Shown here piece by piece: positions 11,145-21,764 of a stretch of 64,000 nucleotides of DNA. The DNA lies in contig NC_134360.1 in NCBI RefSeq assembly GCF_048569485.1, positions 207,024,164 through 207,088,163 on the forward strand, read 5' to 3'. The DNA comes from Anomaloglossus baeobatrachus. Its lineage: Eukaryota > Chordata > Amphibia > Anura > Aromobatidae. Below the pieces are notes generated by a model. It made no database searches. It was not told the origin of the DNA and saw only the letters and a list, made by a program, of their open reading frames with translations. A program made the translations under genes and the position numbers. Positions within the stretch are counted from its first letter, which is position 1, and each line of letters starts with the position of its first letter.

Positions 11145-12422
11145 TGTGAGGCAAATCCCGGGATATGAAGATGAATTATGACTCCAGTCATAATCCCTCA
11201 TCACTCCCTGGCAGTGCCCCCTCCCTTCTTGTTCTCAGTGTTCCACTTACACCTCCATGGCCATGTCCTGTGATATGGAAATTAGGTGGCTTGGGGACAA
11301 TGGACACAGGATGACTCCCTGCCGTGACCCTGTAGTGGGGGCTGCTAGCTAGTTAGCAAGGCTATGGAAATAGCCAGACAGAACGACTCCAGTAAAAAAT
11401 GGTTCATATCTCGCAAGCCATATTTCCGATAAATACGGCAACCATAAAAATGGTGTCTCCGCATGCGGACGATGCTGGCACACCCTTTTTATGGGAGCAG
11501 GACATTGGGAAATGCCCCAGGCGTGATATCAGCCAATGGGGAACTGGCAGGCAGGTCATGAGTCCCCTCGTTCTGTAGCTAAATTCATAACTGTCACAAT
11601 GAGAGCATTGGCGTCCGCCTACGACGCTCCCAGGCAAAGTTATGGCCCATATTCCATGTTGTGGATTGTCCATAGCTCCAGCCAGGGGTGGAGCAGTGCT
11701 CCCTCTGAGGTCACGAAGGTAGGAGGGGACCTGGATTTGCCCAGGTTGATAACCCTACTTCGGCCATTTTCCAGTGTTCTTTTCGCTGGGGGCACGTGTA
11801 GGAAACATCTGTGGGAAGGATCCTAGAAACCTGGGTACAGCGCCCCCCTGTGGCCAGACGCAACAAGGTAACTGCTGGAACTGTGTATGCCTGTTTGTAA
11901 CCCATGCTTTGATTGTAACTGTACTCTGACATATGTATATTCTGTAGATTCCCTATTGTATATATTGTAGTTCTAGTGTGCTTTAGGCTGATTAAATTAT
12001 ATAATTAATCTTGGGCTGTTCTGTTATCTCGATCTTGAATCCCACGTCTGTGTGTTCGGCTAATAGTTACCGTGAAGCGGTTGGTGGCAGCGAGTTTGTG
12101 CCAAGGATTATTGTGGGGAGGCCAGTGAGATTCGGGGAGATTTTATATATTCCGCCCGCGGAGGTCGGGGGAATATATACCCTACTCTCACCGGGGACCC
12201 TTCAATAATCGGCATAAGTAGTATAGCGGCCTCCTTGCTTATTGTCGGGCAATTCCATAATTGGCCTGACTATAAGAGGGGCGCTAGAGAGCGCGTCACG
12301 TGCTCTGTCTGTCGGTCGGGAGGTATAAAGGAGGGGTGACCCCCACTTGTTACCCCCCGATTGTGACGTACTGGTAGCCAGCGCGGGGGATTTCTGAGTG
12401 ACCCCCCCGGTGGTTTGTGACA
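11145..12422 (+). repeat. 5' LTR of the Gmr1-like element
   Basis: Begins TGTGAGGCAAATCCCGGG and ends GGTGGTTTGTGACA, so it has TG...CA termini. It matches 17768-19045 almost base for base. It contains an AT-rich stretch at about 11930-12005 and TATAAAGG at about 12323 near its right end. Confidence 0.95.
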
Positions 12423-12425
12423 TAT

Positions 12426-12443
12426 TGGTGGCAGCGGTGGGAT
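12426..12443 (+). other. Primer binding site, tRNA-Leu type
   Basis: TGGTGGCAGCGGTGGGAT lies three bases after the 5' LTR. It is complementary to the last 18 bases (including CCA) of vertebrate tRNA-Leu with AAG/UAG anticodons, as I recall that tRNA. Confidence 0.8.
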
Positions 12444-12546
12444 CGAGATAATAGTGTGTGTGAGTGTGAGACCCATACTCCCAGACACTAAAGACTGCCT
12501 GCAGCAGCTGTGGCTGCTGGGGTCTTCAGACTAGCTCAACACTAGA

Positions 12547-15500
12547 GTGTCAGAGTGCAGATACTGTAAGGTGTGTGGAGGCATCAGGTGTCAGTTCTGT
12601 GTCAGTGACCAAAAGTCTGCAAGAATGGCTGATGGCACCAGGAGCAGAGCTATGCAACTGGCCAATGCTAAGGCAGGAGCCGAAGAGAGGGAGGACGGTG
12701 CTGTGGACAGCAATGAGGAGGTTGCCCACGAGTCCTCCAGGAGCTCGACGCCAGAAAACCGTTCTGCCGAGGACATTGCGCAACCTGGCACTGCTGGACA
12801 AGATGAGGAGGAGCTCACCCAAGGTTCCTCAACGAGCCAGATGCCAGCCCTCCGCTCTGAAAGGGACAGTGAATCGCCTAGCTCTGCAGCGTGCCGCAGA
12901 TCACCACGTGCCATTCCACCGAGCCTGGGAGGCTCGGATAGCCTTCTTCAAATGGCTATGGCCCTTCTCCAGGCTGGAGACCAGAAGGGCTACAAGGAAC
13001 TCCTGGCAGAGCGCAGGGCAGAGCGGCAGGCAGCGCGTGACGCTGAGGCTGCGGAGCGGCACGCAGAGCGTGAGGCTGCGGAGCGAGAGCGGCAGGCAGC
13101 GCGTGAAGAGCGAGAGCGACAGGCAGACCGTGACTACCAGCTGCAGCTAGCTCAGCTCCGGCCCTCATCAGCCACATGTGACCTTCGAGACACCAAACTT
13201 CCAAAGGTCCGTGTTGAGGACTTCCCAGTGCTGGAGAAGGATGGAGACTTGGACTCTTTCTTGACTGCTTTTGAACGGACTTGCTTGCAGCACCATCTGG
13301 ACAAGGACCAGTGGGCCAAATACCTGACCCCCCGTTTAAGGGGTAAGGCCCTGGATATCCTTGGGGACTTGCCTGCTGAGGCAGATCAGGGCTACGACAC
13401 CATCAAGCGGGCCCTGATCCAACAGTACAACCTCACTCCAGAGTCCTACCGCAAGAAGTTCCGGAGCCTACAGAAGGGACCAAAGGACTCCTGGGCTGAC
13501 CACCGGCGGGCACTTGCCCGAGCTGCCGACCACTGGACCCAAGGCCTGCAGCTTTCCACCGGACCGGAGATCCTGGACTTGTTCATCACGGAGCAACTCT
13601 TGTGGAACTGCCCTGAGGATCTCCGCCAGTTCATCCGAGACCAGAAGCCAAAGGGGTCCACGGCTACAGCTGCCCTTGCCGATGACTACACCAACAACCG
13701 GGCCCCTGAGGCCAGGAGAGCGGCCACCAGCAGCACCTGGAGAGGGGGTAAGATGAATTCTGCGACTGCCCCACCTGCCCCTAGACTGCAGGGGGTGTCC
13801 CCCTCAACTCCCCTCTCCAGGCCCGTGGCGGAACCAAGACGGTGCCACCAGTGCAACCTACCTGGACACTTCAAGGCCATGTGCCCTCAGCGTCCCAAGG
13901 CCCCGGCTCCGTCCCCGTCCCAAGGGCCGCCCAAGGTGTATTGTGTGGGTGGGGGTGGTGGTAGGTCCCTGGACAGCTTCCAACCTGTCACCGTCGGCCG
14001 GTCTGTGACCATAGGACTGCGAGACAGCGCCTCGGAGGTGACTCTGGTGCGGCCTGAGATGGTGTCCCCCCAAGACTTGATCCCTGGAAAAACCCTCGCT
14101 GTCTCCGGGATTGGAGGCACTGACCCGGCGCTGCCTGTTGCTGACATTTATGTGGACTGGGGCGCAGGGCGGGGGGTGAGGGAGGTGGGGGTAACTGATC
14201 GGATCCCTGCAAACGTGCTACTTGGGACAGATTTGGGGCAGATAACCTCCCAGTTTGGGCCCCCCCCAAGGGCTGAACCTTCAGCCCGTACTGACATGAC
14301 TCCTAACAATGTTAATGTGTTATCTATGAATGATGTAAGGGAGGAGGGAGTGAACTCTGATATTTCTGCTTGCATAGACACCATAGACACACACTCAGCT
14401 GCAGCTGTGACAGGGGAGGGGGTCAGAGAAAGGTGTGACAATGCCTCTACAAGTAACCAGCCTGTGAGCTGGGATCTGTTGCCCTCTGCAGGGATAAGCA
14501 GAGAGCAGGGTGCTGCAGGGGGAGGACCAGTGTGTGGGGTGGGGGCTACCACAGCAAATGTGGGGTCCCCAGAGATTTCACAGCGGGGTTCTGTTGCTGC
14601 AGGAGGGGAACAGGCAGGTGAGATTGGGGCCGGTCCAGGAGCGGAAGTGCTCCCAGGTAAGATCTCGGTGCATGGTTCCCCCACAACCGGGGTGTCAGGA
14701 AGCCAGGTAGGTCTGCCTGAACCGGCGACTTGGTCAGGAACGGAGGAGGAGCAGGCACGACCCACGGTCGCAGCGGCTGTGGCCGCTGTCACCCGCAGTG
14801 GGAGTGCTGGAAGCCAAGGGGCCTCCCGGAGGTCCGATAGCTCTTCCCCTTCTGACCAAGTGGCAGCCGAGTCAGGTGGAGGCCAGGACACAGGTCCCGG
14901 GGTACTGACTGAAGATGTGACAGTCTCGTCGATTCTGGCCACATCTAGTCAGGGGTTTCAGGCAGCGTTAGAAGCTGACGACAGCCTGAAAGCTCTTAAG
15001 GAGCAGGCGGCACAGCCTCCCTCGGACTCGGACCCGGAGCGAGTGGTCTGGGACCAAGGACGGCTGTACCGGGCCACGGTCCAGCAGGGTTCACCGGAGG
15101 CGTGGCCCAGGGACCGACAGTTGGTGGTACCCTATCCGTTCCGGACGGAGTTGTTGCGGATCGCACATGAGATTCCGATGGCCGGACACCTAGGGATCGC
15201 TAAGACCAAGGCCAGGTTAAACCAGCATTTCTACTGGCCAAAAATGGGGGCCGATGTGGCTGCCTACTGCCGTTCGTGTGAAACCTGTCAGAGAGTGGGG
15301 AAGGCGGGGCCACGCCCCAAAGCCCCACTGGTATCTCTGCCAATCATCGATGAGCCTTTCAGGAGGGTGGCTGTGGATCTGGTCGGCCCGCTGGCCATCC
15401 CCAGCAGCTCCGGGAAACGCTTCATACTGACGGTAGTGGACTATGCCACCCGGTACCCAGAAGCAGTGGCCTTGTCGTCCATTCGGGCTGACAAGGTGGC

Positions 15501-17772
15501 CACCGCATTGCTGGAGATTTTCTCCCGAGTGGGTTTTCCCCAGGAAATGCTCACTGACCGGGGGACCCAATTCATGTCCCAGCTGATGGAGGCCCTCTGT
15601 AAGCAAGTCCAGGTGCGACATCTGGTGGCCAGCCCGTACCATCCACAGACTAATGGCCTGTGCGAGCGGTTCAATGGCACCTTAAAGCAGATGCTTAAGA
15701 TGTTGGTCGACTCCCATGGGCGTGACTGGGAGCGGTATCTCCCACACCTGTTATTTGCTTACCGGGAGGTTCCACAGGCCTCAACAGGATTCTCACCGTT
15801 TGAGCTCCTGTACGGGCGACGTGTGCGGGGCCCCCTGGCTCTGGTGAAAGAGGCTTGGGAAGGGGATTTGGCCACCCCTGGAGTGTCGGTTATCGAGTAT
15901 GTCATGCGCTTCCGGGACAAAATGCAGGCCTTGACGCAACTGGTACACGACAATATGGCTCAAGCCCAGGCCGATCAGAAGCGTTGGTACGACCAGAACG
16001 CTTGTGAGAGGACCTACCAAGTGGGTCAAAAGGTGTGGGTACTGGTCCCCGTACCACAGGACAAGCTTCAGGCAGCCTGGGAAGGCCCATACCTCGTGTA
16101 CCAGCAGCTCAACCCTGTGACGTACCTGGTCACCCTGGACCCTGCCCGTGGAAGGCGGAAGCCCTTCCATGTGAACATGATGAAGGCACATCATGAGCGG
16201 GAGGCATGTGCGCTCCCCGTGTGCAACCTGCCCGAGGAGGGAGAAGCGGAAACCCTCTTGGATATGCTAGCCCAGGTTAGGGCAGGCGGATCCATTGAGG
16301 ATGTGGAGGTTGGCCACCAGCTCTTGGAAGACCAACGGTCCCAGCTGTGGGCCACCCTCCTCCCCTTCCGGGGGTTGTTTACCAACCAGCCCGGAAGGAC
16401 TGACTTGGCTGTCCATCACGTGGACACTGGGGATCATCCCCCGATCCGGCGTTCAGCATATCGGGTCTCCCTGGAGGTGCAGCAACACATGCGCCAGGAG
16501 ATTGACGAGATGCTGAAGCTGGGGGTGATCCAGGCATCCAACAGCGCTTGGGCCTCGCCTGTAGTCCTCGTCCCTAAGAAGGACCGAACCACTCGGTTCT
16601 GCGTGGACTACAGGGGGCTCAATGCGGTCACGGTCGCCGATGCGTACCCAATGCCACGCATCGATGACCTGCTCGATCAGTTGGCCGGGGCTCAGTACCT
16701 GACCATCATGGATCTGAGCCGGGGATATTGGCAGATCCCCCTGACTCGCAAGGCCAGGGAACGCTCTGCCTTTATTACCCCATTTGGACTGTACGAGTCC
16801 ACGGTGATGCCATTCGGGATGAGGAATGCCCCTGCCACTTTCCAGCGGATGGTCAACACCCTGCTCAAGGGACTTGAAGGGTACGCGGCCGCGTACCTGG
16901 ATGACATTGCCGTCTTCAGTCCCACCTGGGAGGACCACCTAGAGCATCTAGCACAGGTGCTCAGGCGGATCCACCGGGCAGGTTTGACCATCAAGCCGGG
17001 GAAGTGTCAGCTGGCCATGAGCGAGGTCCAGTACCTCGGTCACCGGGTAGGTGGGAGAACACTGAAGCCCGAGCCTGAGAAAGTGGAAGCCATCGCATCC
17101 TGGCCCACCCCCAGGACCAAGAAGCAGGTGATGTCCTTCTTGGGGACCGCTGGGTACTATAGGAGGTTTGTTCCATGCTATAGTAGCCTGGCAAAGCCCT
17201 TGACGGACCTCACCAAGAAGAAGCTGCCCTCTGCAGTCGATTGGACAATGGACTGCGAGACAGCCTTCCGGGCCCTAAAGGACGCCCTGTCCAGCCCGCC
17301 CGTGCTACAGGCAGCCGACTTCACGCGGCCGTTTGTAGTACAGACCGACGCCAGTGACTTCGGCCTCGGTGCGGTGCTCAGCCAGGTGGACTCTGCGAGC
17401 CAAGAGCACCCAGTCTTGTACCTGAGCAGGAAGCTGTTACCAAGGGAAGTTGCCTATTCCACGATGGAGAAGGAGTGCCTGGCCATAGTGTGGGCCCTGC
17501 AGCGTCTGCAACCCTATCTATACGGGCGCCACTTCATCGTGGAGACGGACCACAATCCCCTCAGCTGGTTGCACACCGTCTCTGGGACGAATGGGCGATT
17601 GTTGCGATGGAGCCTTGCGCTCCAGCAATACAACTTCACCATTCGCCACAAAAGGGGCCGTGACCACGGTAACGCAGACGGGCTGTCCCGACAAGGAGAG
17701 GTCGCGGACGGGCGCACGGGGGAACACCGGAGTGTGCTGCCCCCTAGCGCCCTCAAAAGGGGGGAGGTGTGA
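12547..17772 (+). CDS. Gag-Pol polyprotein of the Gmr1-like element
   Basis: One open frame of 1741 codons; an internal ATG at 12625 (MADGTRSRAM) is an equally likely start. Parts in order: an acidic/charged N-terminus with Glu/Arg-rich repeats (about 13000-13140); a capsid region (13200-13700) whose second half (13440-13690) looks like a SCAN domain; a CCHC zinc knuckle CHQCNLPGHFKAMC (about 13840); an aspartic protease-like region (DSASEVTLV, ANVLLGTDL; 14010-14240); a long low-complexity linker (14270-15000); integrase with HHCC finger (15130-15300), catalytic core with DLVGP, LTDRGTQF and GLCERFN (15355-15720) and a GPY/F-like tail (16020-16190); reverse transcriptase with YLDD at about 16895; RNase H with TDASDFGLG and ADGLSR (17320-17690). 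The stop overlaps the start of the 3' LTR. Gag and pol are fused in one frame, so no frameshift is needed. Confidence 0.95.
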   Translation: MSECRYCKVCGGIRCQFCVSDQKSARMADGTRSRAMQLANAKAGAEEREDGAVDSNEEVAHESSRSSTPENRSAEDIAQPGTAGQDEEELTQGSSTSQMPALRSERDSESPSSAACRRSPRAIPPSLGGSDSLLQMAMALLQAGDQKGYKELLAERRAERQAARDAEAAERHAEREAAERERQAAREERERQADRDYQLQLAQLRPSSATCDLRDTKLPKVRVEDFPVLEKDGDLDSFLTAFERTCLQHHLDKDQWAKYLTPRLRGKALDILGDLPAEADQGYDTIKRALIQQYNLTPESYRKKFRSLQKGPKDSWADHRRALARAADHWTQGLQLSTGPEILDLFITEQLLWNCPEDLRQFIRDQKPKGSTATAALADDYTNNRAPEARRAATSSTWRGGKMNSATAPPAPRLQGVSPSTPLSRPVAEPRRCHQCNLPGHFKAMCPQRPKAPAPSPSQGPPKVYCVGGGGGRSLDSFQPVTVGRSVTIGLRDSASEVTLVRPEMVSPQDLIPGKTLAVSGIGGTDPALPVADIYVDWGAGRGVREVGVTDRIPANVLLGTDLGQITSQFGPPPRAEPSARTDMTPNNVNVLSMNDVREEGVNSDISACIDTIDTHSAAAVTGEGVRERCDNASTSNQPVSWDLLPSAGISREQGAAGGGPVCGVGATTANVGSPEISQRGSVAAGGEQAGEIGAGPGAEVLPGKISVHGSPTTGVSGSQVGLPEPATWSGTEEEQARPTVAAAVAAVTRSGSAGSQGASRRSDSSSPSDQVAAESGGGQDTGPGVLTEDVTVSSILATSSQGFQAALEADDSLKALKEQAAQPPSDSDPERVVWDQGRLYRATVQQGSPEAWPRDRQLVVPYPFRTELLRIAHEIPMAGHLGIAKTKARLNQHFYWPKMGADVAAYCRSCETCQRVGKAGPRPKAPLVSLPIIDEPFRRVAVDLVGPLAIPSSSGKRFILTVVDYATRYPEAVALSSIRADKVATALLEIFSRVGFPQEMLTDRGTQFMSQLMEALCKQVQVRHLVASPYHPQTNGLCERFNGTLKQMLKMLVDSHGRDWERYLPHLLFAYREVPQASTGFSPFELLYGRRVRGPLALVKEAWEGDLATPGVSVIEYVMRFRDKMQALTQLVHDNMAQAQADQKRWYDQNACERTYQVGQKVWVLVPVPQDKLQAAWEGPYLVYQQLNPVTYLVTLDPARGRRKPFHVNMMKAHHEREACALPVCNLPEEGEAETLLDMLAQVRAGGSIEDVEVGHQLLEDQRSQLWATLLPFRGLFTNQPGRTDLAVHHVDTGDHPPIRRSAYRVSLEVQQHMRQEIDEMLKLGVIQASNSAWASPVVLVPKKDRTTRFCVDYRGLNAVTVADAYPMPRIDDLLDQLAGAQYLTIMDLSRGYWQIPLTRKARERSAFITPFGLYESTVMPFGMRNAPATFQRMVNTLLKGLEGYAAAYLDDIAVFSPTWEDHLEHLAQVLRRIHRAGLTIKPGKCQLAMSEVQYLGHRVGGRTLKPEPEKVEAIASWPTPRTKKQVMSFLGTAGYYRRFVPCYSSLAKPLTDLTKKKLPSAVDWTMDCETAFRALKDALSSPPVLQAADFTRPFVVQTDASDFGLGAVLSQVDSASQEHPVLYLSRKLLPREVAYSTMEKECLAIVWALQRLQPYLYGRHFIVETDHNPLSWLHTVSGTNGRLLRWSLALQQYNFTIRHKRGRDHGNADGLSRQGEVADGRTGEHRSVLPPSALKRGEV
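17755..17767 (+). other. Polypurine tract
   Basis: AAAAGGGGGGAGG directly abuts the 3' LTR, in the position of the plus-strand primer of LTR elements. Confidence 0.9.
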
Positions 17773-19045
17773 GGCAAATCCCGGGATATGAAGATGAATT
17801 ATGACTCCAGTCATAATCCCTCATCACTCCCTGGCAGTGCCCCCTCCCTTCTTGTTCTCAGTGTTCCACTTACACCTCCATGGCCATGTCCTGTGATATG
17901 GAAATTAGGTGGCTTGGGGACAATGGACACAGGATGACTCCCTGCCGTGACCCTGTAGTGGGGGCTGCTAGCTAGTTAGCAAGGCTATGGAAATAGCCAG
18001 ACAGAACGACTCCAGTAAAAAATGGTTCATATCTCGCAAGCCATATTTCCGATAAATACGGCAACCATAAAAATGGTGTCTCCGCATGCGGACGATGCTG
18101 GCACACCCTTTTTATGGGAGCAGGACATTGGGAAATGCCCCAGGCGTGATATCAGCCAATGGGGAACTGGCAGGCAGGTCATGAGTCCCCTCGTTCTGTA
18201 GCTAAATTCATAACTGTCACAATGAGAGCATTGGCGTCCGCCTACGACGCTCCCAGGCAAAGTTATGGCCCATATTCCATGTTGTGGATTGTCCATAGCT
18301 CCAGCCAGGGGTGGAGCAGTGCTCCCTCTGAGGTCACGAAGGTAGGAGGGGACCTGGATTTGCCCAGGTTGATAACCCTACTTCGGCCATTTTCCAGTGT
18401 TCTTTCGCTGGGGGGCACGTGTAGGAAACATCTGTGGGAAGGATCCTAGAAACCTGGGTACAGCGCCCCCCTGTGGCCAGACGCAACAAGGTAACTGCTG
18501 GAACTGTGTATGCCTGTTTGTAACCCATGCTTTGATTGTAACTGTACTCTGACATATGTATATTCTGTAGATTCCCTATTGTATATATTGTAGTTCTAGT
18601 GTGCTTTAGGCTGATTAAATTATATAATTAATCTTGGGCTGTTCTGTTATCTCGATCTTGAATCCCACGTCTGTGTGTTCGGCTAATAGTTACCGTGAAG
18701 CGGTTGGTGGCAGCGAGTTTGTGCCAAGGATTATTGTGGGGAGGCCAGTGAGATTCGGGGAGATTTTATATATTCCGCCCGCGGAGGTCGGGGGAATATA
18801 TACCCTACTCTCACCGGGGACCCTTCAATAATCGGCATAAGTAGTATAGCGGCCTCCTTGCTTATTGTCGGGCAATTCCATAATTGGCCTGACTATAAGA
18901 GGGGCGCTAGAGAGCGCGTCACGTGCTCTGTCTGTCGGTCGGGAGGTATAAAGGAGGGGTGACCCCCACTTGTTACCCCCCGATTGTGACGCACTGGTAG
19001 CCAGCGCGGGGGATTTCTGAGTGACCCCCCCGGTGGTTTGTGACA
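17768..19045 (+). repeat. 3' LTR of the Gmr1-like element
   Basis: 1278 bp, TG...CA, nearly identical to the 5' LTR. It is followed by GACCG (19046-19050), the right target duplication. Confidence 0.95.
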
Positions 19046-19616
19046 GACCGCATACTGGTTTTTTTATATTATTTATTTAAATAATTTTTAAAAAGCTGCA
19101 TGCAGTTCCTCTTATTTTATACACAGCCAAGATAAGTGCACAGCTGGGGGCTGCAGCCTGTAGCTGTATACTTTATTATGGCTGGGTATTGGGTATCATA
19201 ATATGGGGGAACCCTACCCAATTTTTTTATTTACTTTTACAGCAATAGAGACGTGCACACACAGTGTCTCTGACTGAAAGTAGTGAGACGCTGTCACACA
19301 GGGTGGGGGCGCGCCTAACTTCAAATAAATCAGAGACGCAGTGACTGCGGTGGGAAGGGGAAGCAGTGCATATGTATGAGGTTAATGAGCGGCCCCTGAA
19401 GTAGCGTTACAGACTCGGTAAGTATAACGCACCTGCTCCAATCCCCTTATCCTTTTTACCGCCATTTTTAAGCTCCTTATTCGGGTCCCCATAGACTTAC
19501 ATGGGGACAAACTTCTGGTTAAAGAACAGAGGTTTTTTTTTAAACCCGGTTGGACCCGTCGATCCCGGGTATCTGTGAGTCCACCCATCACTATTCCTAA
19601 CCCTTTAAACTGTTCC
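19046..19616 (+). repeat. Dispersed repeat R1, copy 1, right part
   Basis: Resumes R1 after the Gypsy insertion: GCATGCAGTTCCTCTTATTT, ACACAGCCAAGATAAG and GCAGTGCATATG follow in the same order as in the copy at 30.8-31.2 kb. The join of 11139 with 19046 therefore gives the pre-insertion site. Confidence 0.75.
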
Positions 19617-20015
19617 TTAAAGAGGTTTTCCACTACTTTATCATTGGTGTACCCTTGGGATAGGTCATCAATGTCAGATTGGACAGGGTCTGACGCCCCA
19701 CGCGTCGGCCGATCAGCTGTTCTCATAGACGGCTGGAAATGCTCAGTTCCGGGGCTGCTCCATCTTCTGATAGCGGCCATGGCAGGATACTGCACATCCG
19801 CCTCCCATTCTAATCAATAGAAGACGAAGTGCAGTACCCGGCAGTGGCCGCTATCGGAAGATGGGGCAGCTCCGGAACTGAGCATTTACGGCCGCCTGCT
19901 GCCACCACTAACATCTGATCTGCAGGGGGTACCGGGTGTTAGACCCCGGCCGATCAGACATTGATCACCTATCCTAAGGATAGACCATCAATGTAAAAGC
20001 AGTGAACCCCTTTAA
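19617..20015. mobile_element. MITE with TTAA ends (Kolobok/T2-like)
   Basis: Left TTAAAGAGGTTTTCCACTAC; right in complement TTAAAGGGGTTCACTGCTTT. TTAA at 19617-19620 and 20012-20015. Internal inverted arms share TAGCGGCCATGG/GTGGCCGCTATC and GGAACTGAGCATTT. About 400 bp, non-coding. Confidence 0.65.
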
Positions 20016-20191
20016 CGCCATGGCAGCATGTGTTGCGCAACATCATTTCTCAGATGACGGCACCGTCACATAATGGGCTCAAATGGAGCCCAAAGGACCC
20101 TAGTGACTGCAATATAATTTGCATTCTGAACTATTCTTCCCATTATAGTCCTGGAAGTCATCCCAACCTGCGCCCCTCCAGCTGCTGCAAA

Positions 20192-20211
20192 ACTACAACT
20201 CCCAGCATGCC
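20192..20211 (+). promoter_or_regulatory. ZNF143/THAP11-type motif
   Basis: ACTACAACTCCCAGCATGCC matches the long form of the vertebrate ZNF143 (Staf) promoter motif. A related word, ACTGCAACTCCCAGCATGCC, follows at 20337-20356, and an inverted one, TAATGGGAGCTGTAGTT, at 20382-20398. The motif also travels in transposable elements, so promoter function is not implied. Confidence 0.5.
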
Positions 20212-20407
20212 CAGGCAGTGACATACAAACAGAGCATACAGGGAGTAGTCATTTTCATCGGTTGAGGGGACCACAATTCCTTCTAAGGGGGGCACACACA
20301 TTATTTGGGTGTGAGTGTACCTTTAGAAAGTGAAACACTGCAACTCCCAGCATGCCTTGGAGGTATGTAACTACCAAGGTATAATGGGAGCTGTAGTTTT
20401 GTATCAG

Positions 20408-20507
20408 CAGGGCAATAACAAATCCTATAGAATGGGCACTACTATGTATACATACATATATGCATATACATAGTAGTGTCCATTCAATAGGATTTGCTAT
20501 TGCCCTG
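20408..20507. repeat. Short fold-back repeat
   Basis: Two arms of about 44 bp: GCAGGGCAATAACAAATCCT at the left and the complement of GCAGGGCAATAGCAAATCCT at the right, around a loop of TA/CA steps (TACATACATATATGCATA). It folds into one long hairpin. Confidence 0.7.
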
Positions 20508-21088
20508 CAGAGTATATCTTTCGGCTCTAGTGTATCATGCCGTTATATTTAACCCTCCAGCTTCCAGCAGACTTGTAATACCAGTCAGTGACATGCAATT
20601 CCTCTGCAGCCATTAAAACTTAATCGAGAACTTACCACCATGACGTCACGGGGCTGCTCGCTTTACGGCAAAGCAAGGAAATCTACCCACGACAGCAGCG
20701 TCACGTGACCCAGGTCTGACGCAGAATAAGCTGCAGGGTTTGTCGCCCAAAAGATGGTAAAGTGTCGCCATCTGCTGGTAGCTGCCTGTTACTTCACCCA
20801 AAACTTCGAGGTATCAATAATTTCAGCAGTGAAGATTTTATGCATTCGGCAACTGAGTACTGAGAAATAGCCAAGGAGAATGGAGCAAGGCAATATGCAA
20901 ATACAGAGGACCTAAGAAAACTTCTAGGTATTGGGGGACTGCTGAAATGTTCTGACTCCATTTTCTGATGTTGTGTAAATTTATGCAGGCGTGGGGTAAA
21001 TGCTGCAAACCAGTGGCGTAACTAGAGTTTGATGGGCCCTGGTGCAAAATTTGGACTGGGGCCACCCCTCCACGTACACCGACACTTA
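20508..21088. other. Intergenic, nothing recognised
   Basis: Unique-looking sequence with no gene. 20640-20720 is moderately CpG-rich but has no coding match. Confidence 0.4.
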
Positions 21089-21676
21089 GGCGGGCTTTGC
21101 ATGTTGCAACATCACAAGCCGATGCTGCGATGTCGCACGCGATAGTCCCCGCCCCCGTCGCAGGTACGATATCGTGTGATAGCTGGCGTAGCGAAAATTA
21201 TCGCTACGCCAGCTTCACACGCACTCACCCGCCCTGCGACCGTCGCTCTGGCCGGCGACCCGCCTCCTTCCCAAGGGGGCGGGTCGTGCGGCGTCATAGC
21301 GACGTCACACGGCAGGCGGCCAATAGCGGCGGAGGGGCGGAGATGAGCAGGATGTAAACATCCCTCCCACCTCCTTCCTTCTGCATATCCTACGGGAGCC
21401 GCGGTGACGCCGGTAGATGTTCCTCGCTCCTGCGACTTCACACACAGCGATGTATGCTGCCGCAGGAACGAGGAACAACATCGGACCGTCGCGTCAGAGT
21501 AATTATGGATTACGCCGACGCTACACCGATGATACGATTACGACTATTTTGCGCTCGTTAATCGTATCATCTAGGCTTTACACACCACGATGTCGCATGC
21601 GATGCCGGATGTGCGTCACTTTCAATTTGACCCCACCGACATCGCACCTGCGATGTCGTAGTGTGCAAAGCCACCC
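21089..21676. mobile_element. PIF/Harbinger-type MITE
   Basis: Left GGCGGGCTTTGCATGTTGCA; right in complement GGGTGGCTTTGCACACTACG. TTA lies at 21086-21088 and a decayed TCA at 21677-21679. The interior has inverted copies of CGATGTCGCA and of GATACGATTA. 588 bp, non-coding. Confidence 0.6.
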
Positions 21677-21680
21677 TCAG

Positions 21681-21764
21681 GGTACGGGATAATGACGCTG
21701 ACACTTGGGGTATGGGATAATGACGCTGACACTTGGGGTACGGAATAATGACGCTGACACTTGG
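21681..21764. repeat. Tandem repeat, 28 bp x 3
   Basis: Three near-identical copies of GGTACGGGATAATGACGCTG plus ACACTTGG. Confidence 0.85.

Larger units (their letters stand above)
11145..19045 (+). mobile_element. Gmr1-like Ty3/Gypsy LTR retrotransposon, looks whole
   Basis: A 7.9-kb element with two 1278-bp LTRs, GACCG target duplications (11140-11144 and 19046-19050), a tRNA-Leu primer site, one gag-pol frame and a polypurine tract. The pol order is protease, integrase, reverse transcriptase, RNase H. Integrase before reverse transcriptase is the order reported for the Gmr1 group of deuterostome Ty3/Gypsy elements, whereas ordinary Gypsy elements have it last. The LTRs differ at only about three positions, so the insertion is recent, perhaps one to a few million years or less. 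No break is evident by eye. Confidence 0.95.

Noticed and set aside
19700-19712. CACGCGTCGG as another hammerhead fragment
   Set aside because: The GAAAC core and the CTGANGA box are missing nearby.
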